64,000 bases of DNA, taken from positions 2,245,951-2,309,950 of the forward strand of contig NZ_JAINUL010000001.1 in NCBI RefSeq assembly GCF_020639365.1, in the 5' to 3' direction. Below the pieces are notes generated by a model. The model saw nothing but the letters and a program-made list of their open reading frames with translations. It was not told the DNA's origin and did not search any database. Positions 8,013 to 17,078 of this stretch are shown here, piece after piece. The first letter of the stretch is position 1. Each line of letters begins with the position of its first letter. The translations under genes were made by a program, and so were the position numbers. The stretch comes from Streptomyces flavotricini. Its GTDB lineage: Bacteria > Actinomycetota > Actinomycetes > Streptomycetales > Streptomycetaceae.

Positions 8013-9178
8013 CGGCGGGCCAGGTAGGCCTGGAATGCCTTGTGGAGCGCCGTGTTGGCGTATCCGTCCATGGGGGTCTCCCACTCGCCGAGCGTTTCGA
8101 CGACCTGCCCGCCGGTGCCGAGCTTCCAGCGCAGCAGCCCGAAAGAACGTTCGTCGGGGTCAAGGGTGGAGGGTACCCCGCGCATGTCGTACTCGTCGGC
8201 TCCGAGGTCGAGGGCGTCGCACATCATCCGCCACTGGAGCGCGTTGCTGGGGCGGACCTCGCGGCGGTGGTCGGCGGAGGCGCCGGTCTGGTACCAGACC
8301 CGGCTGCCGGCCACGATCATGGTGTGCGCGGCGAGGATCTCGCCCTGGTGGACGCCCAGGTAGAGGCGCATCCGGCCGGGCGCCTCGGCATTGAGGACCT
8401 CGTACTGCTGCTGGTAGTACGCGAGCGAGCGGCCGAGGCGGAAGCCGTCGCGCTCCTCGGTGATGCGCAGCAGCCGGTAGAACTCGGGCAGGTCGGCGGC
8501 GGAGCCGAGGACGGTCTGCACTCCGGCCTTCTCGGCCTTGCGGACGTTGCGCCGCCATTCCTGGTTGAGGCCGGACCACAGCTCCTCGCGGGAGCGGCCG
8601 GCGAGCGGTACGCGGAAGACGTGGCGGGGCTGGGCGTCGCCGTCGTCCTCGCCGCCGCAGCGCTTCCAGCCGCGGGTGCGCAGCCGGTCGGCGAGGGCGG
8701 CTCCGACCGGGTCGACCTCGGTGGCGAGCACGTCGGATATCTGCCGGCCCGGCCCGGTCCCGGACTTGACGGCGGCGGCGTCCCAGCGGCGGTAGGCGGG
8801 CGTGGGCCCCATCCGGACGGCGAAGGCGCCGGCGGCGCGCAGGTGGCGCTTGAGGGGGTCCAGCCACCGGTCGATGTGCGGGTCGGACCAGTCGGCGACC
8901 GGGCCTTCGGGAAGGTAGGCGAAGTATTTTCGGGTACCGGGGAATTGGCGGTAGAGGACGAGCCCGGCACCGGCCGTCTGCCCGTCGGGGTAGTGCCATC
9001 CGACCCTTTCCGAGCGCCAGAGGTCCTTTACCTCGGCCCAGGACGGGTACTGCAGAAAGCTCGCGTTCCGGTTCCGGAAAAGGAAACCCTGGTATTCCGG
9101 TACGGACATGGGCTGCACACTCAGCTCCCGCTCCGGGGACTGGTGTCGCTGGGCGGGGTTCACGAGCAGTGCGCACAC
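8009..9178 (-). CDS. FemAB-family aminoacyltransferase (peptidoglycan interpeptide bridge)
   Basis: This is a 389-residue protein of the FemABX/GNAT-fold group that uses aminoacyl-tRNA to add an amino acid to the lipid II stem peptide. In Streptomyces this is the Gly of the cross-bridge. Seen are ASFLQYPSWAEVKDLW near the N-terminus, the block RRNVRKAEKAGVQTV, and PSNALQWRMMCDALDLGADEYDMRGVP near the C-terminus, all typical of the family. GTG 9178 is chosen because AGGAAGG lies 10 bases upstream; GTG 9163 and ATG 9109 are alternatives. The stop overlaps the GTG of the MurJ-like gene, so bridge formation and lipid II export appear coupled. Closest alternatives are the FemX- or VanK-type paralogues. 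Confidence 0.9.
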   Translation of the reverse strand: MCALLVNPAQRHQSPERELSVQPMSVPEYQGFLFRNRNASFLQYPSWAEVKDLWRSERVGWHYPDGQTAGAGLVLYRQFPGTRKYFAYLPEGPVADWSDPHIDRWLDPLKRHLRAAGAFAVRMGPTPAYRRWDAAAVKSGTGPGRQISDVLATEVDPVGAALADRLRTRGWKRCGGEDDGDAQPRHVFRVPLAGRSREELWSGLNQEWRRNVRKAEKAGVQTVLGSAADLPEFYRLLRITEERDGFRLGRSLAYYQQQYEVLNAEAPGRMRLYLGVHQGEILAAHTMIVAGSRVWYQTGASADHRREVRPSNALQWRMMCDALDLGADEYDMRGVPSTLDPDERSFGLLRWKLGTGGQVVETLGEWETPMDGYANTALHKAFQAYLARR

Positions 9179-9394
9179 GGCAAATCGGCCTTCCTGTACG
9201 TCCGGGGATGCGGGACACACAGGACTCTCACAGGAGTCCGTGACCGGCGCGCGCGGCGATTGTGACCGGACGATGACCGTTTCGCTGCGGTCCACGTCAC
9301 AACCGAAAGTCAGATCTTTTCGGCGGTTTGTGCAACCTAAAGTCGTGCCGTCCGCATCTCCATTTGCGAACGATCATTACTTGGAGGGGTTTCG

Positions 9395-10627
9395 TTGAGC
9401 CGCACACGCCGTACCGCACGCAGTCGCCACGCCATGCTGGCCGGGACCGCACTCATGGCCGTAGCGCTGACCGCCTGCGGGGGCGGCTCGGGCGGAGGCG
9501 GGGGCGCCGGCGCCTCCGGCACGGCGGACGCGAAGAAGAAGCCGGACATGGCGATATCCGTGAACCTCACGGGCGATCAGGCCAAGCCCGGCGAGCCGGT
9601 GAAGGTGACCCTCACCGAGGGGAAGCTGGCCCTGGTCAAGGTGTCCGACGGCAAGGGCGGCGAACTGCCCGGGAAGATAGCCGACGACGGCAAGACGTGG
9701 ACCTCCGAGCGCAACGCCTCGCCGGGCACGGACTACAAGGTCGAGGCCCAGAACACCGACAGTCAGAGCGCGAACGCCCAGTTCAAGACGGCCGCCGCGG
9801 ACAAGGTGAACAAGGTCACCATCAACCCGGGCAAGGCCAACGGGGTGGTGGGCATCGCCCAGCCGGTCTCGATCGTCTTCGACAACCCGGTGAAGAACAA
9901 GGCCGAGGTGGAGAAGCACCTGAAGGTCACCACCTCGAACAACACCGAGGGTTCCTGGGGCTGGTTCAAGGACTACACCGGCAACGACCGGGTGGACTGG
10001 CGGCCGAAGGAGTACTGGAAGTCCGGCACCGACGTGAAGGTCGAGATGAGCCTCAACGGGGTGGACTCGGGCCAGGGCGGCGGGATGTTCGTGAAGGACT
10101 ACAACACCGAGTTCAAGATCGGCAAGGATCGCCGGCTCCAGGTCAACCTCGACACCCACAAGATGACGGTGACCGAGGACGGCCAGGCCGTGAAGACCAT
10201 CCCGGTCTCGGCGGGCACGCCCGGCGGCCAGAAGGCCTCCTGGTCCGGGAAGATGGTGCTGATGACCAAGGAGGGCACCATCCGGATGGACTCCCAGACG
10301 GTGGGCCTGGGCGACTCCTACGACAAGATGGTCGACTACTCGATGCGGGTGACCTGGTCGGGCATGTACATCCACGCCGCTCCGTGGAACAGCGGCAACT
10401 TCGGCCGGGCCAACACCAGCTCCGGCTGCGTGGGCATGAGCGACTCCGACGCGAAGGCCCTGTTCGGCGAGGCCCAGGTCGGCGACCTGGTCGAGGTCAC
10501 CGGCGACGGCTCCAAGGGCAAGGCCGACATCGGCAACGGCTACGGCGAGTGGAACCTGTCGTGGGAGGAGTGGAAGGCCAAGAGCGCCCTGGCCGGGGCC
10601 GCGGGCGCCACTCCCCAGAACGGCTGA
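9395..10627 (+). CDS. L,D-transpeptidase lipoprotein (Ig-like plus YkuD domains)
   Basis: This is a 410-residue exported enzyme that makes 3-3 cross-links in peptidoglycan. The lipobox LTAC follows a signal peptide with ALMAVA, so the protein should be lipid-anchored. Two Ig-like domains (about 50-240) precede a catalytic YkuD domain, with the motif beginning MYIHAAPWN and ending NTSSGCVGM; the nucleophile is Cys345. The architecture matches Ldt(Mt2)-type enzymes of actinobacteria. The start is TTG at 9395, chosen because the strong ribosome site GGAGGGG is 6-7 bases upstream and no ATG or GTG fits. It is divergent from the FemAB gene; the roughly 215-base spacer must hold both promoters, but no clear boxes were found. 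Confidence 0.93.
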   Translation: MSRTRRTARSRHAMLAGTALMAVALTACGGGSGGGGGAGASGTADAKKKPDMAISVNLTGDQAKPGEPVKVTLTEGKLALVKVSDGKGGELPGKIADDGKTWTSERNASPGTDYKVEAQNTDSQSANAQFKTAAADKVNKVTINPGKANGVVGIAQPVSIVFDNPVKNKAEVEKHLKVTTSNNTEGSWGWFKDYTGNDRVDWRPKEYWKSGTDVKVEMSLNGVDSGQGGGMFVKDYNTEFKIGKDRRLQVNLDTHKMTVTEDGQAVKTIPVSAGTPGGQKASWSGKMVLMTKEGTIRMDSQTVGLGDSYDKMVDYSMRVTWSGMYIHAAPWNSGNFGRANTSSGCVGMSDSDAKALFGEAQVGDLVEVTGDGSKGKADIGNGYGEWNLSWEEWKAKSALAGAAGATPQNG

Positions 10628-10748
10628 TCGGCGCACTTGACACGCGTCCAATCGTTACCAGCGCGTAGCTCACCGATGGGTTACCTCCGGTAAGCCCCTC
10701 CCGTTACCGTCGGGTCACTTTGACACCGGCGCACGCGAGGAGCGATCG

Positions 10749-12350
10749 ATGGTCCGCACCGCCCGCACCACCAGCAGCACCGTGGCCGCCGTGGCGGCCG
10801 TACTCGCGGCAACCGCCCTGGGCCTGGCCCCCCACCAGGCCCGGGCGGCAACCGCCCCCTCCGGCGCGGCGGCTGCGTCGGCCCCGTCCGACCTCCGCTT
10901 CCACGACATCCCCGGCTCCGGCGGAATCACCCTGAAGGGCAACGTCTTCACCCCCGCCGACGCGCGGTCCGGCCGGACGTACCCGCTCATCGTGCTCCCC
11001 ACCAGCTGGGGCATGCCGCAGATCGAATACGTCGCCCAGGCCAAGAAGCTCGCCGACGACGGCTACGTCGTCGTCAGTTACACCTCCCGCGGCTTCTGGC
11101 TCTCCGGCGGCCAGATCGAGGTGGCCGGACCTCCCGACATCGCCGACGTGTCCGCCGTCATCGACTGGGCGCTGGCCAACACCCCCGCCGACGCCGCCCA
11201 CATCGGCCTGGGCGGGGTCTCGTACGGGGCGGGCATCAGCCTGCTGGCCTGCGCGCAGGACCCCCGCATCAAGGCCGTGGTCGCGCTCAGCGGCTGGGCC
11301 GACATCATCGAGTCGATCTACTCGGGCCGCACCCAGCACCTCCAGGCCGCCGCGCTGCTCGGCGGCGCCGGCTACCTGACCGGCCGCCCCGGCCCCGAAC
11401 TCCAGCAGATCCTCGGCGACTTCATCGGCTCCCGGCTGGACCGGGAGCCGCAGATGATCGAGTGGGGCAAGAAGCGCTCGGCAGCGGAACGGATCGACGA
11501 GATCAACGCCAACGGCGCCGCGATCATGCTGGGCAACGCCTGGGGCGACTCCATCTTCCCGCCCAACCAGTACGCGGCCTTCTACGAGAAGCTGACCGGC
11601 CCCAAGCGCCTGGAATTCCGGCCCGGCGACCACGCCACCGCCGAGGGCACCGGCCTGCTCGGGCTGCCCAACGACACCTGGACCAACGCCCACCGCTGGT
11701 TCGACCGCCACCTCAAGGGCGAGCTCAACGGTGTGGACACCGAGGCGCCGGTGCAGATCAAGTCCCGCAGCACCGAGGGCTACGAAGGCTACGCGGACTG
11801 GAAGTCGGTCGGCTCCGGCGGCACCGAGAGGATCCCGCTCTCCGACGGCGAGCACCTCTTCACGGGCGTCGACTCGGGCGCCGACGGCGGCGTCGTCTTC
11901 CTCTCCAGCCTCCTGGACCAGTTCGCCAAGGCTCCCCCGACGGCCTCCGTCCCGCTCCTGCCCCGCGCCTTCGCCGCCGTCTGGCAGTCCCCGCGCCAGG
12001 ACGCCGACCGCCGCATCCGCGGCACCGTGAAGCTGCACACCACGGTCACTCCCACCGCCTCGGACGGCACGTTCGTCGCGTACCTCTACGACGTCGGCCC
12101 GCTCGGCATCGGCAAGCTCGTCAGCAACGCCCCGTACACCTTCCACGGCAAGCCCCGGGGCCAGTCCTTCGGTGTGGACCTGGAGCTGTTCTCCACCGCC
12201 TACGACGTGCCCGAGGGCCACCGGCTCGCCCTCGTCGTCGACACCGTCGACCCCCTCTACATCGAGCACAACCCCACCGGCGCACAGCTGACCTTCTCCT
12301 CGCCGCGCACCGATCCCTCGTACGTCTCGGTACCTCTGCGCGAGCAGTGA
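10749..12350 (+). CDS. secreted CocE/NonD-family serine hydrolase
   Basis: This is a 533-residue alpha/beta hydrolase of the X-Pro dipeptidyl-peptidase (S15)/cocaine-esterase family. A signal peptide (residues 1-33, ending ARA) directs export. The nucleophile Ser158 sits in GGVSYGAG. Residues GNAWGDSIFP and RPGDHATAEG are the likely Asp and His regions. After about residue 350 comes a jelly-roll C-terminal domain (GTVKLHTTVTP, and LALVVDTVDP). The start ATG has GAGGAGC 5-8 bases upstream. It converges on the glutamate transporter operon. Substrate could be a peptide or an ester; nothing in the context decides this. Confidence 0.87.
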   Translation: MVRTARTTSSTVAAVAAVLAATALGLAPHQARAATAPSGAAAASAPSDLRFHDIPGSGGITLKGNVFTPADARSGRTYPLIVLPTSWGMPQIEYVAQAKKLADDGYVVVSYTSRGFWLSGGQIEVAGPPDIADVSAVIDWALANTPADAAHIGLGGVSYGAGISLLACAQDPRIKAVVALSGWADIIESIYSGRTQHLQAAALLGGAGYLTGRPGPELQQILGDFIGSRLDREPQMIEWGKKRSAAERIDEINANGAAIMLGNAWGDSIFPPNQYAAFYEKLTGPKRLEFRPGDHATAEGTGLLGLPNDTWTNAHRWFDRHLKGELNGVDTEAPVQIKSRSTEGYEGYADWKSVGSGGTERIPLSDGEHLFTGVDSGADGGVVFLSSLLDQFAKAPPTASVPLLPRAFAAVWQSPRQDADRRIRGTVKLHTTVTPTASDGTFVAYLYDVGPLGIGKLVSNAPYTFHGKPRGQSFGVDLELFSTAYDVPEGHRLALVVDTVDPLYIEHNPTGAQLTFSSPRTDPSYVSVPLREQ

Positions 12351-12358
12351 TCTGCGGC

Positions 12359-12409
12359 TGCTGCCGGGCGGGGCGGCTCTTCGGAGCTACCGCGGCTCGC
12401 CCGGCAGCA
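12359..12409. terminator. hairpin between the hydrolase gene and gluD
   Basis: The arms 12359-12370 (TGCTGCCGGGCG) and 12398-12409 are perfect inverted repeats, with further pairing between GGCTC and GAGC inside the loop. It lies just after the hydrolase stop and covers the last 23 bases of gluD, so it could stop both convergent transcripts. There is no U-run, as is usual in Streptomyces. Confidence 0.6.
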
Positions 12410-13271
12410 CCGTTCCGGGTCCGGCCTCGGCGACGTCGACCGCCTCGGTCTTCGGGCTGCTCCGCTCGAACCGCGCCACCCAGCCGGCGAACCAGGAGAG
12501 CAGCATGCACATCCCGATGTAGATCGGGGAGATGATCATCACGACGGGGATGAAAGGGAGGTCGTAGTCGAGGTTCGAGGCGATCAGCTTGCCCGCGTGC
12601 AGGAACTCCTCGTACGTGATCAGGTAGCCGAGCGAGGTGTCCTTCAGCGCCACCACCAGCTGGCTGATGATCGTGGGCAGCATCGCCCGCACCGCCTGCG
12701 GTGCGAGTACGAAGGTCATCACCTGGGTCTTGCGCATGCCGAGCGCGTACGCCGCCTCGCGCTGGCCCCGGTCGACGGAGTTGATCCCCGTACGGAAGAC
12801 CTCGGCGAGCACGGAGCCGTTGTACAAGGTCAGCCCCGCCACCAGCGCGGGCAGCGGCTGGACCTTCAGGGCGATGAAGATGAAGAAGATCATCACCAGG
12901 ACCGGCATGGCCCGGAAGAACTCCACGCACAGGGTGGCCGCCCAGTGCACCGGCCGGTGCACGGAGAGCCGTCCGGCCGCGAGCACCGTGCCGAGGACCA
13001 GCGAGAACACCGAGGCGTACAGGAAGGCCTTGAGGGTGTTCCCCAGCCCCCTGAGCAGCAGCTCCTGGATGCCCTTGTACGTGAAGGGGCTCCACTTGGC
13101 GGCGGTGAACTGCTCGGTGTCGAACAGGAGGTAGAGGAGCCAGGCGAGCAGCCCGAGGATCACCACCGTGGAGGCGATCCCGTAGAGGAAGTGCCGGCGC
13201 CGGGTCCGCGGGCCGGGCAGGTCGTAGAGGGCGGTGGACTCCAGGTCCCCGTGGAGCGCGTGCGCGGTCAT
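12387..13271 (-). CDS. gluD: glutamate/amino-acid ABC transporter permease (GluD type)
   Basis: This is a 294-residue HisM/GlnP-family permease with a long cytoplasmic N-terminus (about 25 residues), a helix at GIASTVVILGLLAWLLYLLF, and further membrane segments. The EAA loop reads YALGMRKTQVMTFVLAPQAVRAMLP. It should pair with GluC to form the channel for polar amino acids. The start codon ATG at 13271 overlaps the gluC stop (ATGA), so the two subunits are translationally coupled. It is the last gene of gluABCD. Family and operon order match the Corynebacterium and Streptomyces glutamate uptake system; substrate is inferred from that. Confidence 0.9.
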   Translation of the reverse strand: MTAHALHGDLESTALYDLPGPRTRRRHFLYGIASTVVILGLLAWLLYLLFDTEQFTAAKWSPFTYKGIQELLLRGLGNTLKAFLYASVFSLVLGTVLAAGRLSVHRPVHWAATLCVEFFRAMPVLVMIFFIFIALKVQPLPALVAGLTLYNGSVLAEVFRTGINSVDRGQREAAYALGMRKTQVMTFVLAPQAVRAMLPTIISQLVVALKDTSLGYLITYEEFLHAGKLIASNLDYDLPFIPVVMIISPIYIGMCMLLSWFAGWVARFERSSPKTEAVDVAEAGPGTVLPGEPR

Positions 13272-13912
13272 CGGGTGATCCCCCAGCGTTTCTCCAGCAC
13301 GTTGAAGAGCGCGCTGATGGACAAGGTGATGATCAGGTAGCCGACGGCGATCCAGACGAAGGTCCAGATGATGTTGTAGCCCAGCTCGCTGAGTGTCTTG
13401 TACGTGCCCAGCAGCTCGGTGACGCTGAAGGCGCCGGCGATCGCCGAGTTCTTGGCGAGGGCGATCAGCGTGGACCCGATGGGCGGGATGACGCTGCGGA
13501 AGGCCTGCGGCAGGACCACCGAGCCCAGGGTCTGGGTGAAGGTCATGCCCAGGCTGCGGGAGGCCTCGCCCTGGCCCTTGGGCACGGTGTTGATGCCCGA
13601 GCGCAGGGCCTCGCAGATGAAGGCGGAGGTGTAGCAGCCCAGGGCGAGGACCGCGAACACCTGGAAGGGCAGGACCAGACCGAAGCGCGGCAGGCCCAGC
13701 AGCACGGCGAAGAAGAGCAGGGTGAGCGGGGTGTTGCGGAGCACGGTGACCCAGACCGTGCCGAAGACCCGGAAGGAGCCGACGGGCGCGACACGGAAGG
13801 AGGCCATCACGAAGCCGAGGACGAGGGCGAGGAGCGAGGCGTAGACGGTGAGCTGGACGGTTCCGAGGAAGCCCTGCCAGTAGAGCGAGAAGTTCTCGGT
13901 GAGCACGTACAT
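13268..13912 (-). CDS. gluC: glutamate/amino-acid ABC transporter permease (GluC type)
   Basis: This is a 214-residue HisM/GlnP-family permease with five predicted membrane segments beginning at SLYWQGFLGTVQLTVYASLLALVLG. The EAA loop is SRSLGMTFTQTLGSVVLPQAFR. It is the first of the two channel subunits. ATG 13912 has GGGGAG upstream; the gene follows gluB with a 16-base gap and shares ATGA with gluD. Function as part of an amino-acid importer is secure; glutamate specificity is inferred from operon layout. Confidence 0.92.
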   Translation of the reverse strand: MYVLTENFSLYWQGFLGTVQLTVYASLLALVLGFVMASFRVAPVGSFRVFGTVWVTVLRNTPLTLLFFAVLLGLPRFGLVLPFQVFAVLALGCYTSAFICEALRSGINTVPKGQGEASRSLGMTFTQTLGSVVLPQAFRSVIPPIGSTLIALAKNSAIAGAFSVTELLGTYKTLSELGYNIIWTFVWIAVGYLIITLSISALFNVLEKRWGITR

Positions 13913-13928
13913 GGTGGTGGCTCTCCCC

Positions 13929-14894
13929 TCAGCCCGCCGGGTAGCGGTCGATGGCGGGCGGTTTCGGGGCCGGGACGCCGGACAGGCCGAGCGTGGCCTC
14001 GTACGCCTTCTTCCAGTTGCCGTTCTCCTCCTGCTGCCGGAGGGCGTCGTCGAGGGCGAAGCGCAGGGCGTCGTCGCCGCGCGGGACGCCGATGCCGTAG
14101 GGCTCCTCGGAGAAGGGCTCGCCCACGACCTTCAGTTCCTCGGGGACCTTGGCCGCGTAGCCGAGGAGGATGGAGTCGTCGGTGGAGACGGCGTCGACCT
14201 GGTAGGTCAGCAGGTTGTCCACGCAGACGGAGTAGGTGTCGTACGCGACGAGGACCGCCTCGGGGTACTCGCGCCCCAGCCGCTGGTAGGGGGTGGAGCC
14301 GGCGGCGGAGCAGACCTTCTTGCCGGCGAGGTCGCCCGGCCCCTTGATGTCCTTCTCGTCCTTGCGCACGAGCAGGGACTGGCCGGCCATGAAGTACGGG
14401 CCGGCGAAGCCGACCTGCTTCTTGCGGTTGTCGTTGATCGTGTAGGTGCCGACGTAGTAGTCGATCTGGCCGTTCTGGAGGGCCGTCTCGCGGTTGGCGG
14501 AGGCGATCGTCTTGAACTCGGTGGTCTTGGGGTCGAAGCCGAGCGAGGCCGCCATCATCTTGGCGATCTCGATGTCGAAGCCGGAGTAGCGGCCGCTCGC
14601 GGGGTCCTTCTCGCCCAGGTACGGCTGGTCCTCCTTGACCCCGACCACCAGGTGGCCGCGCTTCTTGGCACGCTCCCAGGTCCGGGACTGCGGCAGTTCG
14701 AAACCGGTCGCGACCTTGTACACCGGAAGGTCCTCGGGCTGGGGGCCCTTGACCGGCGGGCTGCCCTCCTTGCCGCAGCCGGTGAGGAGCGCCAGCAGGA
14801 CGGCGACGAGGAGGAGCGGGAGGAGGCGCAGCGGACGGCGGGACGGGCGGGGACGGCGGCGGGCGCGCGGGGGCGCGCCGTGGGTGCGCTTCAT
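13929..14894 (-). CDS. gluB: glutamate ABC transporter substrate-binding lipoprotein (GluB type)
   Basis: This is a 321-residue solute-binding protein of the family-3 (amino acid) type. A basic N-terminus is followed by a hydrophobic stretch and the lipobox LLTGC, so it is tethered to the outer face of the membrane. The binding domain shows KRGHLVVGVKEDQPYLGEKD, GFDIEIAKMMAASLGFDPK and the hinge region VSTDDSILLGYA. Two Cys (near 200 and 225) could form a disulfide. It sits between the ATPase and the permeases, with an 11-base gap to gluA. Preferred ligand is probably glutamate or aspartate by family. Confidence 0.92.
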   Translation of the reverse strand: MKRTHGAPPRARRRPRPSRRPLRLLPLLLVAVLLALLTGCGKEGSPPVKGPQPEDLPVYKVATGFELPQSRTWERAKKRGHLVVGVKEDQPYLGEKDPASGRYSGFDIEIAKMMAASLGFDPKTTEFKTIASANRETALQNGQIDYYVGTYTINDNRKKQVGFAGPYFMAGQSLLVRKDEKDIKGPGDLAGKKVCSAAGSTPYQRLGREYPEAVLVAYDTYSVCVDNLLTYQVDAVSTDDSILLGYAAKVPEELKVVGEPFSEEPYGIGVPRGDDALRFALDDALRQQEENGNWKKAYEATLGLSGVPAPKPPAIDRYPAG

Positions 14895-14904
14895 CGGCCC
14901 GCCC

Positions 14905-15648
14905 TCAGTGCTTGAGGATCTTGGAGAGGAAGTCCCGGGCCCGCTCGCTCTCCGGGGCGGTGAAGAACTCCTCCGGCGTGCGGTCCTCGACGATCCTGCC
15001 GTCGGCCATGAACACGACGCGGTTGGCGGCGGACCGGGCGAAGCCCATCTCGTGGGTGACCACGACCATGGTCATGCCGTCGGCGGCGAGCTGGCGCATG
15101 ACCTCCAGCACCTCGTTGATCATCTCCGGGTCGAGGGCCGAGGTGGGCTCGTCGAAGAGCAGCGCCTTGGGGTTCATGGCGAGGGCCCGGGCGATCGCGA
15201 CGCGCTGCTGCTGGCCGCCGGAGAGCTGGGCGGGGTACTTCGGGGCCTGGTCGGCGAGGCCCACGCGGCCGAGCAGCTCACGGGAGCGCTTGTCGGCCTC
15301 GTCCTTCTTGCGCTTCCTGACCTTGACCTGTGCGAGCGAGACGTTGGCGAGGACGGTCTTGTGCGCGAAGAGGTTGAAGGACTGGAAGACCATGCCCACA
15401 TCGGCGCGCAGGGCCGCCAGCTCCTTGCCCTCGTCCGGCAGCGGCTTGCCGTCGAGCCGGATCGTGCCCGACTCGATGGTCTCCAGGCGGTTGATGGTCC
15501 GGCACAGGGTCGACTTCCCGGAGCCGGAGGGGCCGATGATCACCACCACCTCCCCGCGGCCGACGGTGAGGTTGATGTCCTGGAGAACGTGCAACGCCCC
15601 GTAGTGCTTGTTGACGTCCCTCAGTTCGATCAACGGATCGACGGCCAT
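14905..15648 (-). CDS. gluA: glutamate ABC transporter ATP-binding protein (GluA type)
   Basis: This is a 247-residue ATPase. Walker A is GPSGSGKST, the Q-loop is [10 protein letters not shown], the signature is [14 protein letters not shown], and Walker B with the catalytic Glu is [13 protein letters not shown]. The H-loop is VVTHEMGF. It is very close to the polar-amino-acid ATPases (GlnQ/GluA). First gene of gluABCD; its promoter should lie in 15649-15755, where a short palindrome is present. Confidence 0.95.
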   Translation of the reverse strand: MAVDPLIELRDVNKHYGALHVLQDINLTVGRGEVVVIIGPSGSGKSTLCRTINRLETIESGTIRLDGKPLPDEGKELAALRADVGMVFQSFNLFAHKTVLANVSLAQVKVRKRKKDEADKRSRELLGRVGLADQAPKYPAQLSGGQQQRVAIARALAMNPKALLFDEPTSALDPEMINEVLEVMRQLAADGMTMVVVTHEMGFARSAANRVVFMADGRIVEDRTPEEFFTAPESERARDFLSKILKH

Positions 15649-15702
15649 ACGCTGCCCTGCCCACCTGTCGGAGTGTCGAGGTCAGCGCAAACTATCCAGC
15701 GT

Positions 15703-15718
15703 CGGAAGGGCACTTCCG
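15703..15718. promoter_or_regulatory. short palindrome upstream of gluA
   Basis: CGGAAG-GGCA-CTTCCG is a perfect 6-bp inverted repeat 55 bases before gluA. It could be an operator for a regulator of the importer. No convincing -35/-10 pair was found, and no regulator gene is adjacent. Confidence 0.35.
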
Positions 15719-15755
15719 CTCGACACGCCTAAAGGCGACATAAAGCTCAATCGGG

Positions 15756-16196
15756 TCAGCCTTCGGAGGCTTCGGCATACGCCTGGGAGAGCTCCGGGGA
15801 TCCCGTCATCGCCCAGGACACCCCCGACTCCACCACGTTCAGCTCGCGGCCCGAGGCCAGGCGGATCACCGGCTGGCCGTTGGGCCAGACCTGCCAGGCG
15901 GAGCCCAGCTTGGTCCGGATGATCACCGTGCCGAGGTAGAAGCCCGCGTCGTTGCCGAGCCAGGGCACGACCTCGGGGTCCCGGCGCCAGCGGGGCATCA
16001 GCTGGTCGAGCGCCTCCAACGAGGCCGGGCTCCCGTCGAGTTCCAGTCCTGCCGCGCGGGCGTGGACGCGCAGCATCTCGCATTCCGAGAACAACTCGTT
16101 GACGCTCTCGGGGTCGTCCGCGAGGGCGGCGGCCAGTCCCGCACCCCGTTCCGTTTCGTGCCGGTTCAGCCAGTGGTCCAGGAAGGGGATGTTCAT
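15756..16196 (-). CDS. hypothetical protein, probably DUF6278 family
   Basis: This is a 146-residue soluble protein with no signal peptide or membrane helix. The C-terminal part is beta-rich (FYLGTVIIRTKLGSAWQVWPNGQPVIRLASGRELNV) and looks like the conserved core of a small actinobacterial family that I recall as DUF6278. No catalytic motif is visible. It lies 66 bases downstream of exonuclease III on the same strand and may be co-transcribed. Function unknown. Confidence 0.75.
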   Translation of the reverse strand: MNIPFLDHWLNRHETERGAGLAAALADDPESVNELFSECEMLRVHARAAGLELDGSPASLEALDQLMPRWRRDPEVVPWLGNDAGFYLGTVIIRTKLGSAWQVWPNGQPVIRLASGRELNVVESGVSWAMTGSPELSQAYAEASEG

Positions 16197-16262
16197 ACCG
16201 ACCAGCCTGGCACCAGGATCCCGCGCTGGCCACAGGGCGCGCGGGATCCGTCCGGGGACCGG

Positions 16263-17048
16263 CTACGCGTCCAGCGCCAGGTCGACGACGACCGGGGCGT
16301 GGTCCGAGGCGCCCTTGCCCTTGCGCTCCTCGCGGTCGACGTAGGCGTCGGTGACGGCCTTGGTGAAGGGCTCGTTCCCGTAGACCAGGTCGATGCGCAT
16401 GCCCCGGTTCTTGGGGAAGGCGAGCTGGCGGTAGTCCCAGTACGTGTACGGCCGGTCGTACTTGAGCGGGCGCGGCAGCACGTCGGAGAGGCCCGCGGCA
16501 CGCAGTGCCTCCAGGGCGGCGCGCTCGGCGGGGGTCACGTGGGTCAGGCCCGCGAAGACCGCCGGGTCGTACACGTCCTCGTCGGTCGGGGCCACGTTGT
16601 AGTCGCCGAGCACCGCGAACGGGCGCGGGCCGGCCGCGTCTTCGGCGACGGCGGTGGTCAGCGCGCGGAACCAGTCCAGCTTGTAGCCGTAGTGGTCGTG
16701 CTCGACCTCGCGGCCGTTCGGCACGTACACCGACCACAGGCGCACCCCGCCGCAGGTGGCGGAGATCGCCCGCGGCTCCTCGACGCCCTCGTAGTCGGGG
16801 CCGCCGGGCAGGCCCTTGACCACGTCTTCCAGGCCGACCTTGGAGATCAGGGCCACCCCGTTCCACCTGCCGGTGGCGTTGACGGCCGACTCGTACCCCA
16901 GCTCGCGCAGCTGCTCGTGCGGGAACTGCTCCTCGGAGCACTTGGTCTCCTGGATGCACACGACATCGGTGCCGGAGCTCTCCAGCCAGGCCAGCAGCCG
17001 GGGCAGCCGGGCGGTGATCGAGTTGACGTTGAACGTGGCGATACGCAT
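16263..17048 (-). CDS. xth: exodeoxyribonuclease III
   Basis: This is a 261-residue AP endonuclease/3'-5' exonuclease of the EEP fold, acting in base-excision repair. It shows the N-terminal MRIATFNVNSI, the catalytic Glu in CIQETKCSEEQF, the YG motif region VYVPNGREV, the GDYNVAPTDEDVYDP block (metal and base contacts), and SDHAPVVVDLAL at the end. ATG 17048 is chosen because MRIATFN is the canonical start. Length agrees with the family. The 30-base gap to the upstream metallo-hydrolase gene suggests co-transcription. Confidence 0.95.
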   Translation of the reverse strand: MRIATFNVNSITARLPRLLAWLESSGTDVVCIQETKCSEEQFPHEQLRELGYESAVNATGRWNGVALISKVGLEDVVKGLPGGPDYEGVEEPRAISATCGGVRLWSVYVPNGREVEHDHYGYKLDWFRALTTAVAEDAAGPRPFAVLGDYNVAPTDEDVYDPAVFAGLTHVTPAERAALEALRAAGLSDVLPRPLKYDRPYTYWDYRQLAFPKNRGMRIDLVYGNEPFTKAVTDAYVDREERKGKGASDHAPVVVDLALDA

Positions 17049-17078
17049 GCCGTCCAACCTACCGCCCGGCACCGACAG

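Noticed and set aside
5584..8163. 859-residue open frame on the minus strand
   Set aside because: Only its last 227 codons (the response regulator) are coding; the rest is Arg/Pro-rich antisense-type shadow of the MurJ-like gene.
10637..10642. TTGACA before the CocE-type hydrolase gene
   Set aside because: No -10 box at 16-19 bases; a promoter could not be supported.
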